Shown here: positions 54,944 to 64,000 of the stretch, piece by piece
How positions within the stretch are numbered: position 1 is the stretch's first letter
Layout: every line of letters starts with the position of its first letter
From: Lactiplantibacillus plantarum EGD-AQ4
Lineage (GTDB): Bacteria; Bacillota; Bacilli; Lactobacillales; Lactobacillaceae
Direction: 5' to 3'
DNA: 64,000 bases
NCBI RefSeq assembly: GCF_000463075.2
Contig: NZ_AVAQ01000012.1
Location: 248,001 to 312,000, forward strand
Program-made: the position numbers and the translations under genes
The notes under the pieces: generated by a model
Seen by the model: the letters and a program-made list of their open reading frames with translations, nothing else
What the model was told of the DNA's origin: nothing
Database searches by the model: none

Positions 54944-55033
54944 TATATTAGTCTCCTTAAATAATTCTGCTTTTATTTTACCAAAAAACCGGACTAACTT
55001 GGCACTTAACGGTTGATTTTAGGGAAAACGCAA

Positions 55034-55723
55034 CTATTCCGCGTCATTTGCCGTACGGTGAACTAATAACCAGGTATAGTATCCACCTACTAAGATCAAT
55101 AATCCCGCCGCAACCCATATCGTCCGTAATGTCCACCACCGCTGCAATATTGCCGAAACAATCGCGCCCGTAGCAAAGCTCAACACTAATTCCCAATACA
55201 CTAAACCAGTGGCCAGCTCCGTGCGCACGCCTGTCAACCAATAATTCGTCAGCGCAATCGTTGCCTTCTTGAGATTACCGGTAGAGAACACGTTATTATA
55301 ACCGTGGCCGGCGATTGCGCTGAAGGCTGTCGTCTGCATCGCCATCACGAATGCGAGTGGCGGGACCACCATCGCATTACTAACAGTCGCTGGTAGCATG
55401 CCGACCATTAAACAAACAACCAGCTCTGCCACCAAAACGGGCAAGCGCCAGTAGTGTGACCGCGCGCCCAACCATTGTTTCAGTATACCCACGACAATCA
55501 CACCTAGTGTAAAAAAGAGGACTGTTGCTAATTTAGTCAACACACCCGGTAAATTCCACTGTGCCACATCAACACTGAGAAAAATCAAATTACCCGTTTG
55601 ACCAGCTGCTAAGACACCACCCCGTTGGATGAATGTGTATGCGTCAATAAAGCCACCGATACAGGTTAAGCCCAAGCCAATTTCTCGTAACTGGAATAAA
55701 TGGCGTGACTGAAACCGTTGCAT
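55034..55723 (-). CDS. DUF1275 (YoaK-family) membrane protein
   Basis: A 229-residue protein with six helices and the family opening GLTCIGGFIDAYTFIQRGGVLAAGQTGNLIFLSV. DUF1275 proteins are membrane proteins of unknown transport function. AGGTGAG precedes the ATG. It stands alone; no direct partner is obvious. Confidence 0.9.
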   Translation of the reverse strand: MQRFQSRHLFQLREIGLGLTCIGGFIDAYTFIQRGGVLAAGQTGNLIFLSVDVAQWNLPGVLTKLATVLFFTLGVIVVGILKQWLGARSHYWRLPVLVAELVVCLMVGMLPATVSNAMVVPPLAFVMAMQTTAFSAIAGHGYNNVFSTGNLKKATIALTNYWLTGVRTELATGLVYWELVLSFATGAIVSAILQRWWTLRTIWVAAGLLILVGGYYTWLLVHRTANDAE

Positions 55724-55825
55724 CTACTCACCTACTTAATATGTTGAATTTGGCACCTCACTAAACTGGTACAATACGTTTTAATAAGTCCATCATAGCG
55801 CAATTAATCATCAGTACCTAACGAA

Positions 55826-55864
55826 AACGCGCCTTTTAACCCATGACAGGTTAAGAGACGCGTT
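55826..55864 (-). terminator. Terminator after the prsA pseudogene
   Basis: AACGCGcCTtTTAACC and GGTTAAgAGaCGCGTT pair around a short loop; a TTTTCGTT tract follows on the minus strand. Confidence 0.7.
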
Positions 55865-55898
55865 CATAATCATCACATCATTGCTGATGATTCTATTG

Positions 55899-56826
55899 TT
55901 AGCTATTTTGGGTGGTTAAATAATCATTAAACGCTGGTGCGAAATGGGCATCAACTACCTTAACGTGGGCCGCTTTGAAAACTGACCGAATCGTCGTAAC
56001 TTGCGTCTGCTTGTCCATCATCCGCTGTTGCTGGATTTTTTCACGCAAGTAATTTGTCACATCAATCCGCTTACCGCTATCATCAGTTACAGCCGCAGTC
56101 TTAGATCGACGACTGACAACGTTGATAATTTCATAAGTTGGTTTGTCTTGCGTGTCAGCAGTTGCCATAACTGTTTTGACCGGTTTCGTAACATAGTGTC
56201 CCACTCGTAGTTTGGCTGTAACCTGTACGATTGCTGGTGCTAGAGTTTGATTATAACTGTCAAACTGCGCTAATTTTCCAGCAGTTGTGTGCGCTTGTCG
56301 ATTATTCTGATATTTTCGCACTTGCGAATCAAAGCTAGCACCCGCATTCAGTTCAGCAATAATTTTTTGCGCTTGCTTCTCATTGGCCGTCGCAATGTGT
56401 TGAACCGTTGTCATTGGCATATAAGCTGCTAGGGCTTTTTTAGTTGTGCTTTAGTCACTGGATACTTAGCACTAATGCTTTCTTCATCAATAAATTCGCT
56501 TTGATTTGCGATTTTAAACGCGGTTCAGTGACATGATTACGTTCTAAAATCATGGGATAATTTGCGCCCGCCTGCCGTTTGAATGCTTTTAATTTAACTG
56601 TTACTTCAGCTTGTGAAACATGATATCGTTGATTAAGGACTTTGTTTAGAGTCAATTCTTGAACAGCCTGTTGCGTCGTCGCCTGGTTTTCAATTTGTTT
56701 AAATACTTCCGCTTGTGTGACCTGGCCAGCATCTGACTTGGCCAATGTCGTAGCCTTCGCTTGACACCCTGTTAACATGATTGCGACGACTAGACTCGCA
56801 CCTATCCCTATTAACCGATACTTCAT
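55899..56826 (-). pseudogene. prsA: PrsA/PrtM-type foldase lipoprotein, two frameshifts
   Basis: The first frame gives a lipoprotein signal peptide (lipobox LTGC) and the N-terminal chaperone part to KANLLMKKA, then a stop at 56455. The second, from 56420, gives the parvulin-like part TVQHIATANEKQAQKIIAELNAGASF and the C-terminus. Restoring the reading needs two single-base insertions within about 50 bases: one after AAGAAAGC, and one in the A6 run of CTAAAAAAGCC. The bridged sequence reads ISAKYPVTKAQLKKALAAYMP. PrsA folds exported proteins at the membrane. Either recent loss or base-calling errors; the rest looks undecayed. Confidence 0.8.
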
Positions 56827-57009
56827 TTATATTAGCCCCTTTCTTTGCATCACTAATACCACGATATCATTAAAAATCTAATGAACTTAATAAGTAACAC
56901 AATCGTGTACAGAGCTAGTATCAACGCCCTACCAAGAAAGGAACACTACGGTCAATCTACACGAACGTTACATCTGCCTATATCTTCCGCTGGTACTCAC
57001 CAGACAAAA

Positions 57010-57040
57010 AAGCGTAGAACAAAGTTGATGTTCTACGCTT
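57010..57040 (-). terminator. Terminator of guaB
   Basis: AAGCGTAGAAC and GTTCTACGCTT pair, followed by TTTTTT on the minus strand. Confidence 0.85.
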
Positions 57041-57094
57041 ACTTGATGCTTATTCAACTAAACCAATCAGACTGACTCATACGATATCGTCATT

Positions 57095-58548
<1,454 letters not shown>

Positions 58549-58580
58549 TCCTCAAATCAGTTGTAATCCTGACTTGAGGA
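58549..58580 (-). terminator. Terminator of the ychF/DUF1129 region
   Basis: TCCTCAAaTCAG pairs with CTGAcTTGAGGA, followed by eight T residues on the minus strand. Confidence 0.8.
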
Positions 58581-58708
58581 CGTTCATTTTTAATTTGGGT
58601 TGTCACTATTAAGACTACCGAGTGCATTCAGCGCCCAGTTAAACTAATTGACCAGCTGCCCGCGTTTGAATTCAAGCACGACCTGCACTAGTCCAATCAG
58701 CTGTGACT

Positions 58709-59434
58709 CTAAAACATGCTCGTCGTAATATTGAACCGGCGCTTTAACCACATCCGGACAAAGAAGACCACGACGGCGATGATCAAGTATGCAATCCCTG
58801 GTAAGACTGGGTTCAATGGCCCTTGAATCATTGACATCGTCGTGAAGACCAACATCCAAACGATGATGGCGAGCACTGACCAGGCAATCTTCTTCCACAG
58901 GGAAACCTTCTTACCATCCTTGGTTGGCATGAGGTATTCAAACAACTTGGCAACCCCTAAGCCCCCGATGGCTGACGTAATCAAAATCGCGGTGATCCCG
59001 TTGGCACCCGCGGAGTTCTTAGTAGCATTATTGCCGATGAAGCCCATGATTCCGTACATCAAGCAGAAAATCATGAATAACATCAGCCCATTATCTAACG
59101 CCGTGACCCAGTAGTTGGCCTTTTGACGTTCGACCGGTGTCTTCTTCGGGTTGACGATTTCTTCTGTGCGTTCTTGGACCGTCCCGTATAATTGACGGGC
59201 GGTCGTACCACGGCCCTGTTCAGCTAACAGGGTCGCCGTCATTTCATCTAACACGGCCGTTTTGCGTTCACCGGTTAGTGACGTAGCGTCCAATGACTTG
59301 CGCATCTGCCGCATATATTCTGCATTCCGCTTAGTCAGCTCAGTGGCTTCATGAATCGGCCGTTCAGCTGCTTTGACCTGCTTAGCACCAGCAGCTGCAT
59401 TCCTTGGTGTCTTTGAAGTTTCGCTCTCACTCAC
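58709..59434 (-). CDS. DUF1129-family membrane protein
   Basis: A 241-residue protein. N-terminal charged helical region (ELTKRNAEYMRQMRKSLDATSLTGERKTAVLDEM), then four helices in the C-terminal half (ALDNGLMLFMIFCLMYGIMGFIG, GITAILITSAIGGLGVAKLF, IAWSVLAIIVWMLVFTTMS, GIAYLIIAVVVFFVRM). DUF1129 proteins are conserved in lactobacilli with no known role and are often near ychF. GTG start with AAAGGAG upstream. 19 bases after ychF. Confidence 0.85.
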   Translation of the reverse strand: MSESETSKTPRNAAAGAKQVKAAERPIHEATELTKRNAEYMRQMRKSLDATSLTGERKTAVLDEMTATLLAEQGRGTTARQLYGTVQERTEEIVNPKKTPVERQKANYWVTALDNGLMLFMIFCLMYGIMGFIGNNATKNSAGANGITAILITSAIGGLGVAKLFEYLMPTKDGKKVSLWKKIAWSVLAIIVWMLVFTTMSMIQGPLNPVLPGIAYLIIAVVVFFVRMWLKRRFNITTSMF

Positions 59435-59453
59435 GATACATTGCTCCTTTCAG

Positions 59454-60554
59454 CTAAACGTTGAAGCGGAATTCAACGATGTCACCGTCTTGCATGACAT
59501 AGTCTTTACCTTCCAAACGTAACTTACCATTTTCCTTAACTTTGGCTTCCGAACCAGCTTCATCCAACGCGTCAAATGACATCACTTCGGCCCGAATAAA
59601 ACCACGTTCAAAGTCAGAGTGAATAATACCGGCTGCTTGAGGCGCCTTAGTACCGCGTTTAAACGTCCAAGCACGGGTTTCCTTGCCACCAGCCGTGAAG
59701 AAGGTTTCAAGGCCTAAGAGCTTGTAAGAAGCCCGAATCAGCTTATTCAAACCAGGTTCTTCGACACCTTCCGCAGCTAGGAAGTCTGCCTTGTCGTCAT
59801 CATCCAATTCGGCAATTTCTTCTTCCGTTTCTGCAGCGACACCAATTGCTTGGGCCCCTTCCTGCTTGGCATAGTCCGCAACGACTTGGAAGTACTTGGA
59901 ATTTTCAGGATCAGCCATATCGTCTTCAGCGATGTTCGCCACGTACAGCACTGGTTTAGACGTCAACAAGAATAGCCCCTTGACGATTTGTTGATCGTCT
60001 TCGTTGAATTCAAGGGAACGAACCGGTTTGCCGGCTTCCAGGGCTGGTTTGATTTTTTCCAAAACCGCCAATTCAGCCTTAGCTTCCTTGTCATTCCCCT
60101 TAGCGGCCCGTTGAACCTTCGCTAACCGCTTGTCAACGGCTTCTAAGTCCGCCAGACTCAACTCTAAGTTGATCGTTTCAATATCATCTTGTGGGTCGAC
60201 TTTCCCCGTCACGTGGGTAATGTTATCGTCATCAAAAGCCCGGACAACGTGCACGATGGCATCAACTTGGCGAATGTTTTCCAAGAACTTGTTCCCGAGA
60301 CCTTCACCCTTGCTAGCACCCTTAACGATTCCGGCAATATCGGTAAATTCAAACGTCGTTGGGACGACCTTCTTAGCTGGAATAATTTCTTGAATGCGAT
60401 CGAGTCGCTTGTCGGGAACTTCCACCATCCCAACGTTTGGATCGATGGTTGCGAATGGGTAGTTGGCCATTTCGGCGCCCGCCTTCGTAATTGCGTTAAA
60501 CAATGTGGATTTACCAACGTTTGGTAACCCAACGATACCTGCTGTAAGTGCCAT
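59454..60554 (-). CDS. ychF: Ribosome-binding ATPase/GTPase YchF (OLA1 family)
   Basis: A 366-residue OBG-like protein. G1 GLPNVGKSTLFN is at the N-terminus, NYPFATIDPNVG is the YchF switch, and DIAGIVKGASKGEGLGNKFL holds the DxxG motif. The NKxD position is replaced (VANIAEDD), as in ATP-preferring YchF. A coiled-coil insert and a C-terminal TGS domain (WTFKRGTKAPQAAGIIHSDFERGFIRAEV) follow. It binds ribosomes and acts in translation and stress. AAGGAAGAG precedes the ATG. Confidence 0.96.
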   Translation of the reverse strand: MALTAGIVGLPNVGKSTLFNAITKAGAEMANYPFATIDPNVGMVEVPDKRLDRIQEIIPAKKVVPTTFEFTDIAGIVKGASKGEGLGNKFLENIRQVDAIVHVVRAFDDDNITHVTGKVDPQDDIETINLELSLADLEAVDKRLAKVQRAAKGNDKEAKAELAVLEKIKPALEAGKPVRSLEFNEDDQQIVKGLFLLTSKPVLYVANIAEDDMADPENSKYFQVVADYAKQEGAQAIGVAAETEEEIAELDDDDKADFLAAEGVEEPGLNKLIRASYKLLGLETFFTAGGKETRAWTFKRGTKAPQAAGIIHSDFERGFIRAEVMSFDALDEAGSEAKVKENGKLRLEGKDYVMQDGDIVEFRFNV

Positions 60555-60583
60555 ATCGGTTATTCACTCTTCCTTTTTAATAA

Positions 60584-60775
60584 TTAAGCTTGGTCGGCTT
60601 TGCTTTCTAATACTTTTTTGAGTTTCTTATTGAATTCGCGACGCGGCATCATGACCACGTGACCGCATCCCGTACATTTGATCTTAATGTCGGCACCCAT
60701 CCGGGTAATCTCCCAGCGATTGACACCACACGGATGCGCCTTCTTCATTTCGACAATATCACCTAAATCATACAT
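60584..60775 (-). CDS. DUF951-family small zinc-finger-like protein
   Basis: A 63-residue DUF951 protein: MYDLGDIVEMKKAHPCGVNRWEITRMGADIKIKCTGCGHVVMMPRREFNKKL, with cysteines Cys15, Cys33 and Cys36. Found next to parB and ychF in many Firmicutes. ATG at 60775 is set by AGGAG 8 bases upstream; a TTG two codons earlier is too close. 29 bases upstream of ychF. Confidence 0.92.
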   Translation of the reverse strand: MYDLGDIVEMKKAHPCGVNRWEITRMGADIKIKCTGCGHVVMMPRREFNKKLKKVLESKADQA

Positions 60776-60854
60776 GCGCAACGCTCCTTTATAAAATAAT
60801 TTATTTCCATTTAAACGTTCAGCTGACTATCGGCATCCAGCTTGCGCGTCCAAA

Positions 60855-61745
60855 CTAGTTCAAGTCAATACTCAAAATTTCCAAAATACGCGTCAGATCC
60901 TCGTTAGATAAGTATGGGATCTCAATCTTACCCTGGTCTTTCTTATTGGCCTTGGCTGAGATTGAAACGGCAGTCCCAAATTTTTCTTGCAACTGTTCCT
61001 CACTGGCACGAATGTACGGTGATTTCTTAACCGGCGCTTTTTTCGCAGGCTTGTGATCCTCACCGTTATAGCGCGCAACGATTTGTTCCAACTGCCGCAC
61101 CGTTAAGTTATCCTTGACCACGCGTTTCGCTAATGGCGCTAACTTGGTCTTATCCTTCAACGACAACAGCGTTCGGGCTTGTCCCATCGACAATTGCCCC
61201 TTTTGAATGTACTGTTTGACGCCATCCGGAAGCCCTAATAGTCGTAAGTAGTTGGCGATATAGGGCCGACTCTTGCCGAGGCGTTTGGAAACTTCGGCTT
61301 GCGTCAACTTCAGCTTCTTCATCAAAGAATCGTAAGCTTCAGCCTCTTCCAGTGGCGTTAAGTCTTCCCGTTGCAAGTTTTCCAGCACGGCGACTTCCAT
61401 CATCTGTTCTTCAGTGACATCACGCACGATGGCTGGAATCGTCGTCTGGTGAGCTAATTTAGAAGCCCGAAAACGGCGTTCGCCGGCAATGATCTCGTAC
61501 TTGTTGATTTCCGCATCCGGCTGCCGCACAATGATTGGTTGGAAAACGCCAGATTTTTCAATTGAGCTCGCCAATTCTTTTAAAGCAGTCTGGTCAAAGG
61601 TACGTCGCGGCTGATAGGGATTGGCATGAATATCTTTGAGATCCAGATCGACGACGGATTCTTCACTAGCTGGTTCATTAACATCGGCAAATAGCGCGCC
61701 AATTCCGCGTCCTAGTGCCTTATTATCTTTATCTTTACTTGCCAT
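60855..61745 (-). CDS. parB: Chromosome partitioning protein ParB (Spo0J)
   Basis: A 296-residue ParB: VDLDLKDIHANPYQPRRTFDQTALKELASSI (box I), IIAGERRFRASKLAHQTTIPAIV (CTP-binding GERR motif), then the HTH TQAEVSKRLGKSRPYIANYLRLLGLP. It loads at parS sites near the origin and spreads as a CTP clamp to segregate chromosomes. Overlaps the end of parA by 11 bases, so translation is coupled. AAGGAAG precedes the ATG. Confidence 0.96.
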   Translation of the reverse strand: MASKDKDNKALGRGIGALFADVNEPASEESVVDLDLKDIHANPYQPRRTFDQTALKELASSIEKSGVFQPIIVRQPDAEINKYEIIAGERRFRASKLAHQTTIPAIVRDVTEEQMMEVAVLENLQREDLTPLEEAEAYDSLMKKLKLTQAEVSKRLGKSRPYIANYLRLLGLPDGVKQYIQKGQLSMGQARTLLSLKDKTKLAPLAKRVVKDNLTVRQLEQIVARYNGEDHKPAKKAPVKKSPYIRASEEQLQEKFGTAVSISAKANKKDQGKIEIPYLSNEDLTRILEILSIDLN

Positions 61746-62502
61746 GAGCAGCCAACACTTCCTTTGCTAGAGCTAAGTACACTTGTGCACCTTTTGAACG
61801 CGCATCATAATCCACAATTGACAAACCGTGACTTGGCGCTTCAGACAAGCGAACATTTCGAGGAATGATCGTCTTATAAACGGCATCCTTAAAGTATTTA
61901 CGGACTTCTTCATTGACCTGCGCACCCAGATTAGTCCGGGCATCGTACATCGTCAGTAAGACGCCTTCGATACGGAGTTGTTTATTAAAATGTTTTTGAA
62001 CTAACTTGATCGTATTTAATAATTGACTGAGCCCTTCCAGCGCATAGTATTCACTCTGAACTGGAATCAGAATCGAATCGCAGGCGGTAAAAGCGTTGAT
62101 CGTCAATAGCCCCAGCGAAGGTGGACAATCGATTAAAATGTAATCATAGTCCGCTTTCACGTCATCGATTGCGTCACGCAAACGGGTCTCACGCGCCATC
62201 ATTGGCGTTAGTTCGATTTCGGCCCCAGACAATTGAATTGTCGCTGGGACAATGTCTAAGCCCTTGTGACTCGTTGGGATAATCGTCTCTTTGATGGGAA
62301 CGTCATTGATCAAAACGTCATAAATTTCACGTTCAATGGTCGACTTCTGAATGCCGAGGCCACTCGTGGCATTCCCTTGCGCATCCGTATCAATTAATAA
62401 GACTTTTTGGCCTAATTCGACCAGACTGGCTCCGAGATTAATACTCGTTGTCGTCTTGCCAACGCCACCTTTTTGGTTAGCGAGTGCAATTACGGTTCCC
62501 AT
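61735..62502 (-). CDS. parA: Chromosome partitioning ATPase ParA (Soj)
   Basis: A 255-residue ParA with deviant Walker A QKGGVGKTTTSIN, DTDAQGNATSGLG, Walker B LIDCPPSLG, and IPVQSEYYALEGLSQLL. It binds ATP and nucleoid DNA and moves the ParB-parS complex; in Bacillus, Soj also acts on DnaA. AAGGGG precedes the ATG. Starts 2 bases after noc ends. Confidence 0.97.
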   Translation of the reverse strand: MGTVIALANQKGGVGKTTTSINLGASLVELGQKVLLIDTDAQGNATSGLGIQKSTIEREIYDVLINDVPIKETIIPTSHKGLDIVPATIQLSGAEIELTPMMARETRLRDAIDDVKADYDYILIDCPPSLGLLTINAFTACDSILIPVQSEYYALEGLSQLLNTIKLVQKHFNKQLRIEGVLLTMYDARTNLGAQVNEEVRKYFKDAVYKTIIPRNVRLSEAPSHGLSIVDYDARSKGAQVYLALAKEVLAAHGK

Positions 62503-62504
62503 AA

Positions 62505-63356
62505 TTATTGATCACCCCTTGGTTGATTTTTTGGAATTTCAATTGTAATTCGATAGCCGTCCGCCGTATCTTCCTCATGCGTTTTGACCGGAAGACCGGC
62601 ATCCGTGACCATCTTGATTGATTTTTTGATCGTATTTACTGCAATGCGCGTATCGCCAGTCAAACCGCGAGCGCGTTTCCGCTTGGGTTTGGGTGGCGTT
62701 TGCTGCTTCGCAACTAACTGCTCAGTCTCCTTCACGGTCAGTTGGTCTGCGACGACCTGCTTCAAAACAGCGGGCTGTTGCGCGACGTCCAAATTGAGTA
62801 ACGCACGCCCATGCCGTTCACTGATTTGACGCTGCAACAACGCCGTTTGAACGGGCTCGGCCAGCTTCAATAGACGTAGCTTGTTCGCCACTAATGACTG
62901 GCTCTTGCCCAATTCCTTCGCCAACGCGGACTGAGTCAAGTGATTGAGTTCCATCAATTCTTGATAGGCTCGAGCTTCTTCAATCGACGTCAGATCTTGG
63001 CGTTGCAAGTTTTCAATCAGTGCCATCGAAGCCGTCTCGCCATCGTCCATTTTTTGAATGATAGCGGGAACGTCTGCCCAGTGTAGTGATGAAATGGCAC
63101 GAAAGCGGCGTTCACCTGCAATAATTTCGTATTTTTGAGGCTCATATTCGCGTAAGACGATGGGCTGCAACAACCCGTGATCAGCAATCGTCGTCGCTAA
63201 TTCGTTGATGCCAGCTTCATCGAAGACTTGCCGCGGTTGAAACCGGTTGGGAATAATGGCAGTGACCGGAATCCGAACGATTTGCTGGTCGGTCGGCGCT
63301 GCAGCCGTCTCATCTTTGTGTTTATCACGATTGGAACCAAATAAAGAAAATGCCAT
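62505..63356 (-). CDS. noc: Nucleoid occlusion protein Noc
   Basis: A 283-residue ParB-like protein: VRIPVTAIIPNRFQPRQVFDEAGINELATTI, IIAGERRFRAISSLHWADVPAII, and the HTH TQSALAKELGKSQSLVANKLRLLKL. The short amphipathic N-terminus (MAFSLFGSNRDK) is the membrane-targeting helix typical of Noc. It binds NBS sites and blocks division over the nucleoid. GGGGAGG precedes the ATG. Position between rsmG and parA matches the standard Firmicutes order. Confidence 0.96.
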   Translation of the reverse strand: MAFSLFGSNRDKHKDETAAAPTDQQIVRIPVTAIIPNRFQPRQVFDEAGINELATTIADHGLLQPIVLREYEPQKYEIIAGERRFRAISSLHWADVPAIIQKMDDGETASMALIENLQRQDLTSIEEARAYQELMELNHLTQSALAKELGKSQSLVANKLRLLKLAEPVQTALLQRQISERHGRALLNLDVAQQPAVLKQVVADQLTVKETEQLVAKQQTPPKPKRKRARGLTGDTRIAVNTIKKSIKMVTDAGLPVKTHEEDTADGYRITIEIPKNQPRGDQ

Positions 63357-63373
63357 CGAAATACCTCCCCACC

Positions 63374-64000
63374 TTACATTGGCGCCGTTAACGGCTGTTT
63401 AGCCGGTGTTCCCGGTTTACGTGGATACCGTTTTGGTGACGGCTTGCGCTTGTCAATGACAATGATATGTCGCGGATCATCCGTTACTGGCAACGTAAAG
63501 GCCGTGTCCTGCACGATCTTCCCGCCTAATTGCTGTACCGCGTACGTCCCCTCCGCCGTTTCAGTCCGGGCATTGGCTGCTTTTAACGCCACCATCTGCC
63601 CGCCGACCTTCACGAGCGGCAAACATAGCTCACTCAATACAGACAACCGTGCCACTGCACGAGCCGTTACTACATCGTAACTTTCCCGATGTACGGACTT
63701 CTTACCGGCAAACGTCTCCGCGCGATCATGGAACAATTGAACGTCTTCCAAGTCGAGTTGTTGCACCAAATCCTTTAAAAAATTGATGCGCTTGTTCAAC
63801 GAGTCAACGATCGTCACTTGTAGTTGTGGAAAAGCGATTTTCAATGGAATGGATGGAAAACCAGCCCCGGCCCCCACATCACAAATCGTCAGTGGCTGTT
63901 CACGCAACGCCGGAACGTAAAACGCTGGCGTTAGCGAATCATAAAAGTGTTTTAGATACACTTCCGGTTCGGCTGTAATCGTGGTGAGATTAAACTGCTG
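63374..64000 (-). CDS. rsmG: 16S rRNA (guanine-N7) methyltransferase RsmG (5' end outside window)
   Basis: About 208 codons of Rsm[24 protein letters not shown] (the frame runs to the window edge, so the true start is beyond 64000), the SAM motif [44 protein letters not shown], and the C-terminal [23 protein letters not shown]. It methylates N7 of G527 in 16S rRNA. It lies 17 bases before noc on the same strand. Confidence 0.96.
   Translation of the reverse strand, partial: QQFNLTTITAEPEVYLKHFYDSLTPAFYVPALREQPLTICDVGAGAGFPSIPLKIAFPQLQVTIVDSLNKRINFLKDLVQQLDLEDVQLFHDRAETFAGKKSVHRESYDVVTARAVARLSVLSELCLPLVKVGGQMVALKAANARTETAEGTYAVQQLGGKIVQDTAFTLPVTDDPRHIIVIDKRKPSPKRYPRKPGTPAKQPLTAPM

Overview
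The window reads as a 64 kb piece of a Lactiplantibacillus chromosome (L. plantarum group). The basis is the mid-40s GC feel, the lactobacillus-type proteins (IMP dehydrogenase without CBS domains, ROK repressor, D-Ala-D-Ala carboxypeptidase, PrsA/PrtM-type foldase) and the order rsmG-noc-parA-parB-DUF951-ychF at the right edge. That block normally lies beside oriC, so the origin is probably just right of base 64000. The strong minus-strand bias then means most genes are transcribed away from the origin. No tRNA, rRNA, CRISPR array or intact transposase gene was seen.

Layout. 1-4175: a TetR fragment, an alpha/beta hydrolase plus an amidohydrolase, an HxlR regulator and a quinone-type oxidoreductase. 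4176-16578: a cell-envelope or stress island. It has two operons, each headed by a small Mor-like HTH gene and followed by zinc-ribbon membrane proteins (PrsW-like protease, beta-lactamase-like protein, TcaA-like protein, lipoprotein), plus a third solo Mor-like gene. Between them lie a WYL regulator and an AT-rich pair of large unrecognised proteins. 16974-28357: a membrane protein, an Ldh2-type dehydrogenase and a LysR-controlled redox region. The LysR regulon appears to include a SnoaL-like gene, a CMD/SDR/NmrA operon and a gdh-glcU-acetyltransferase-cupin operon. The latter ends in a flavodoxin and an alcohol dehydrogenase joined by a deletion. 28800-33483: a nucleotidyltransferase and a three-gene cassette of MFS exporter plus two ATP-grasp ligases, a likely small-peptide biosynthesis unit. 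33812-43507: galE, a HAD phosphatase, an orphan gene with a decayed copy, a cluster of DnaA-box-like sites, gpmA, an AI-2E-family permease, a ROK repressor, a TPR-like membrane protein and cfa. 43839-50620: membrane proteins, a Ser/Thr kinase module, a TauE permease and azlCD. 50778-64000: GNAT, dacA, a two-component system, a DUF1275 protein, a frameshifted prsA, guaB, DUF1129, ychF, DUF951, parB, parA, noc and the 3' part of rsmG.

The most unusual content is non-coding. Two inverted copies of a 0.64-0.95 kb element (23112-24061 and 45003-45646) carry about 50 bp imperfect terminal inverted repeats. They also contain long nested hairpins whose stems show paired compensatory changes between copies; a third, collapsed copy lies at 51375-51487. 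Separately, a 260 bp promoter region is duplicated in front of two operons and carries a LysR-type palindrome centred about 65 bp upstream of the predicted transcription start in both.

Several genes are broken. The flavodoxin/ADH pair is joined by a deletion. prsA has two -1 frameshifts and a small gene at 13267-13508 has one; two of these three are A7-to-A6 changes and so could be sequencing errors.
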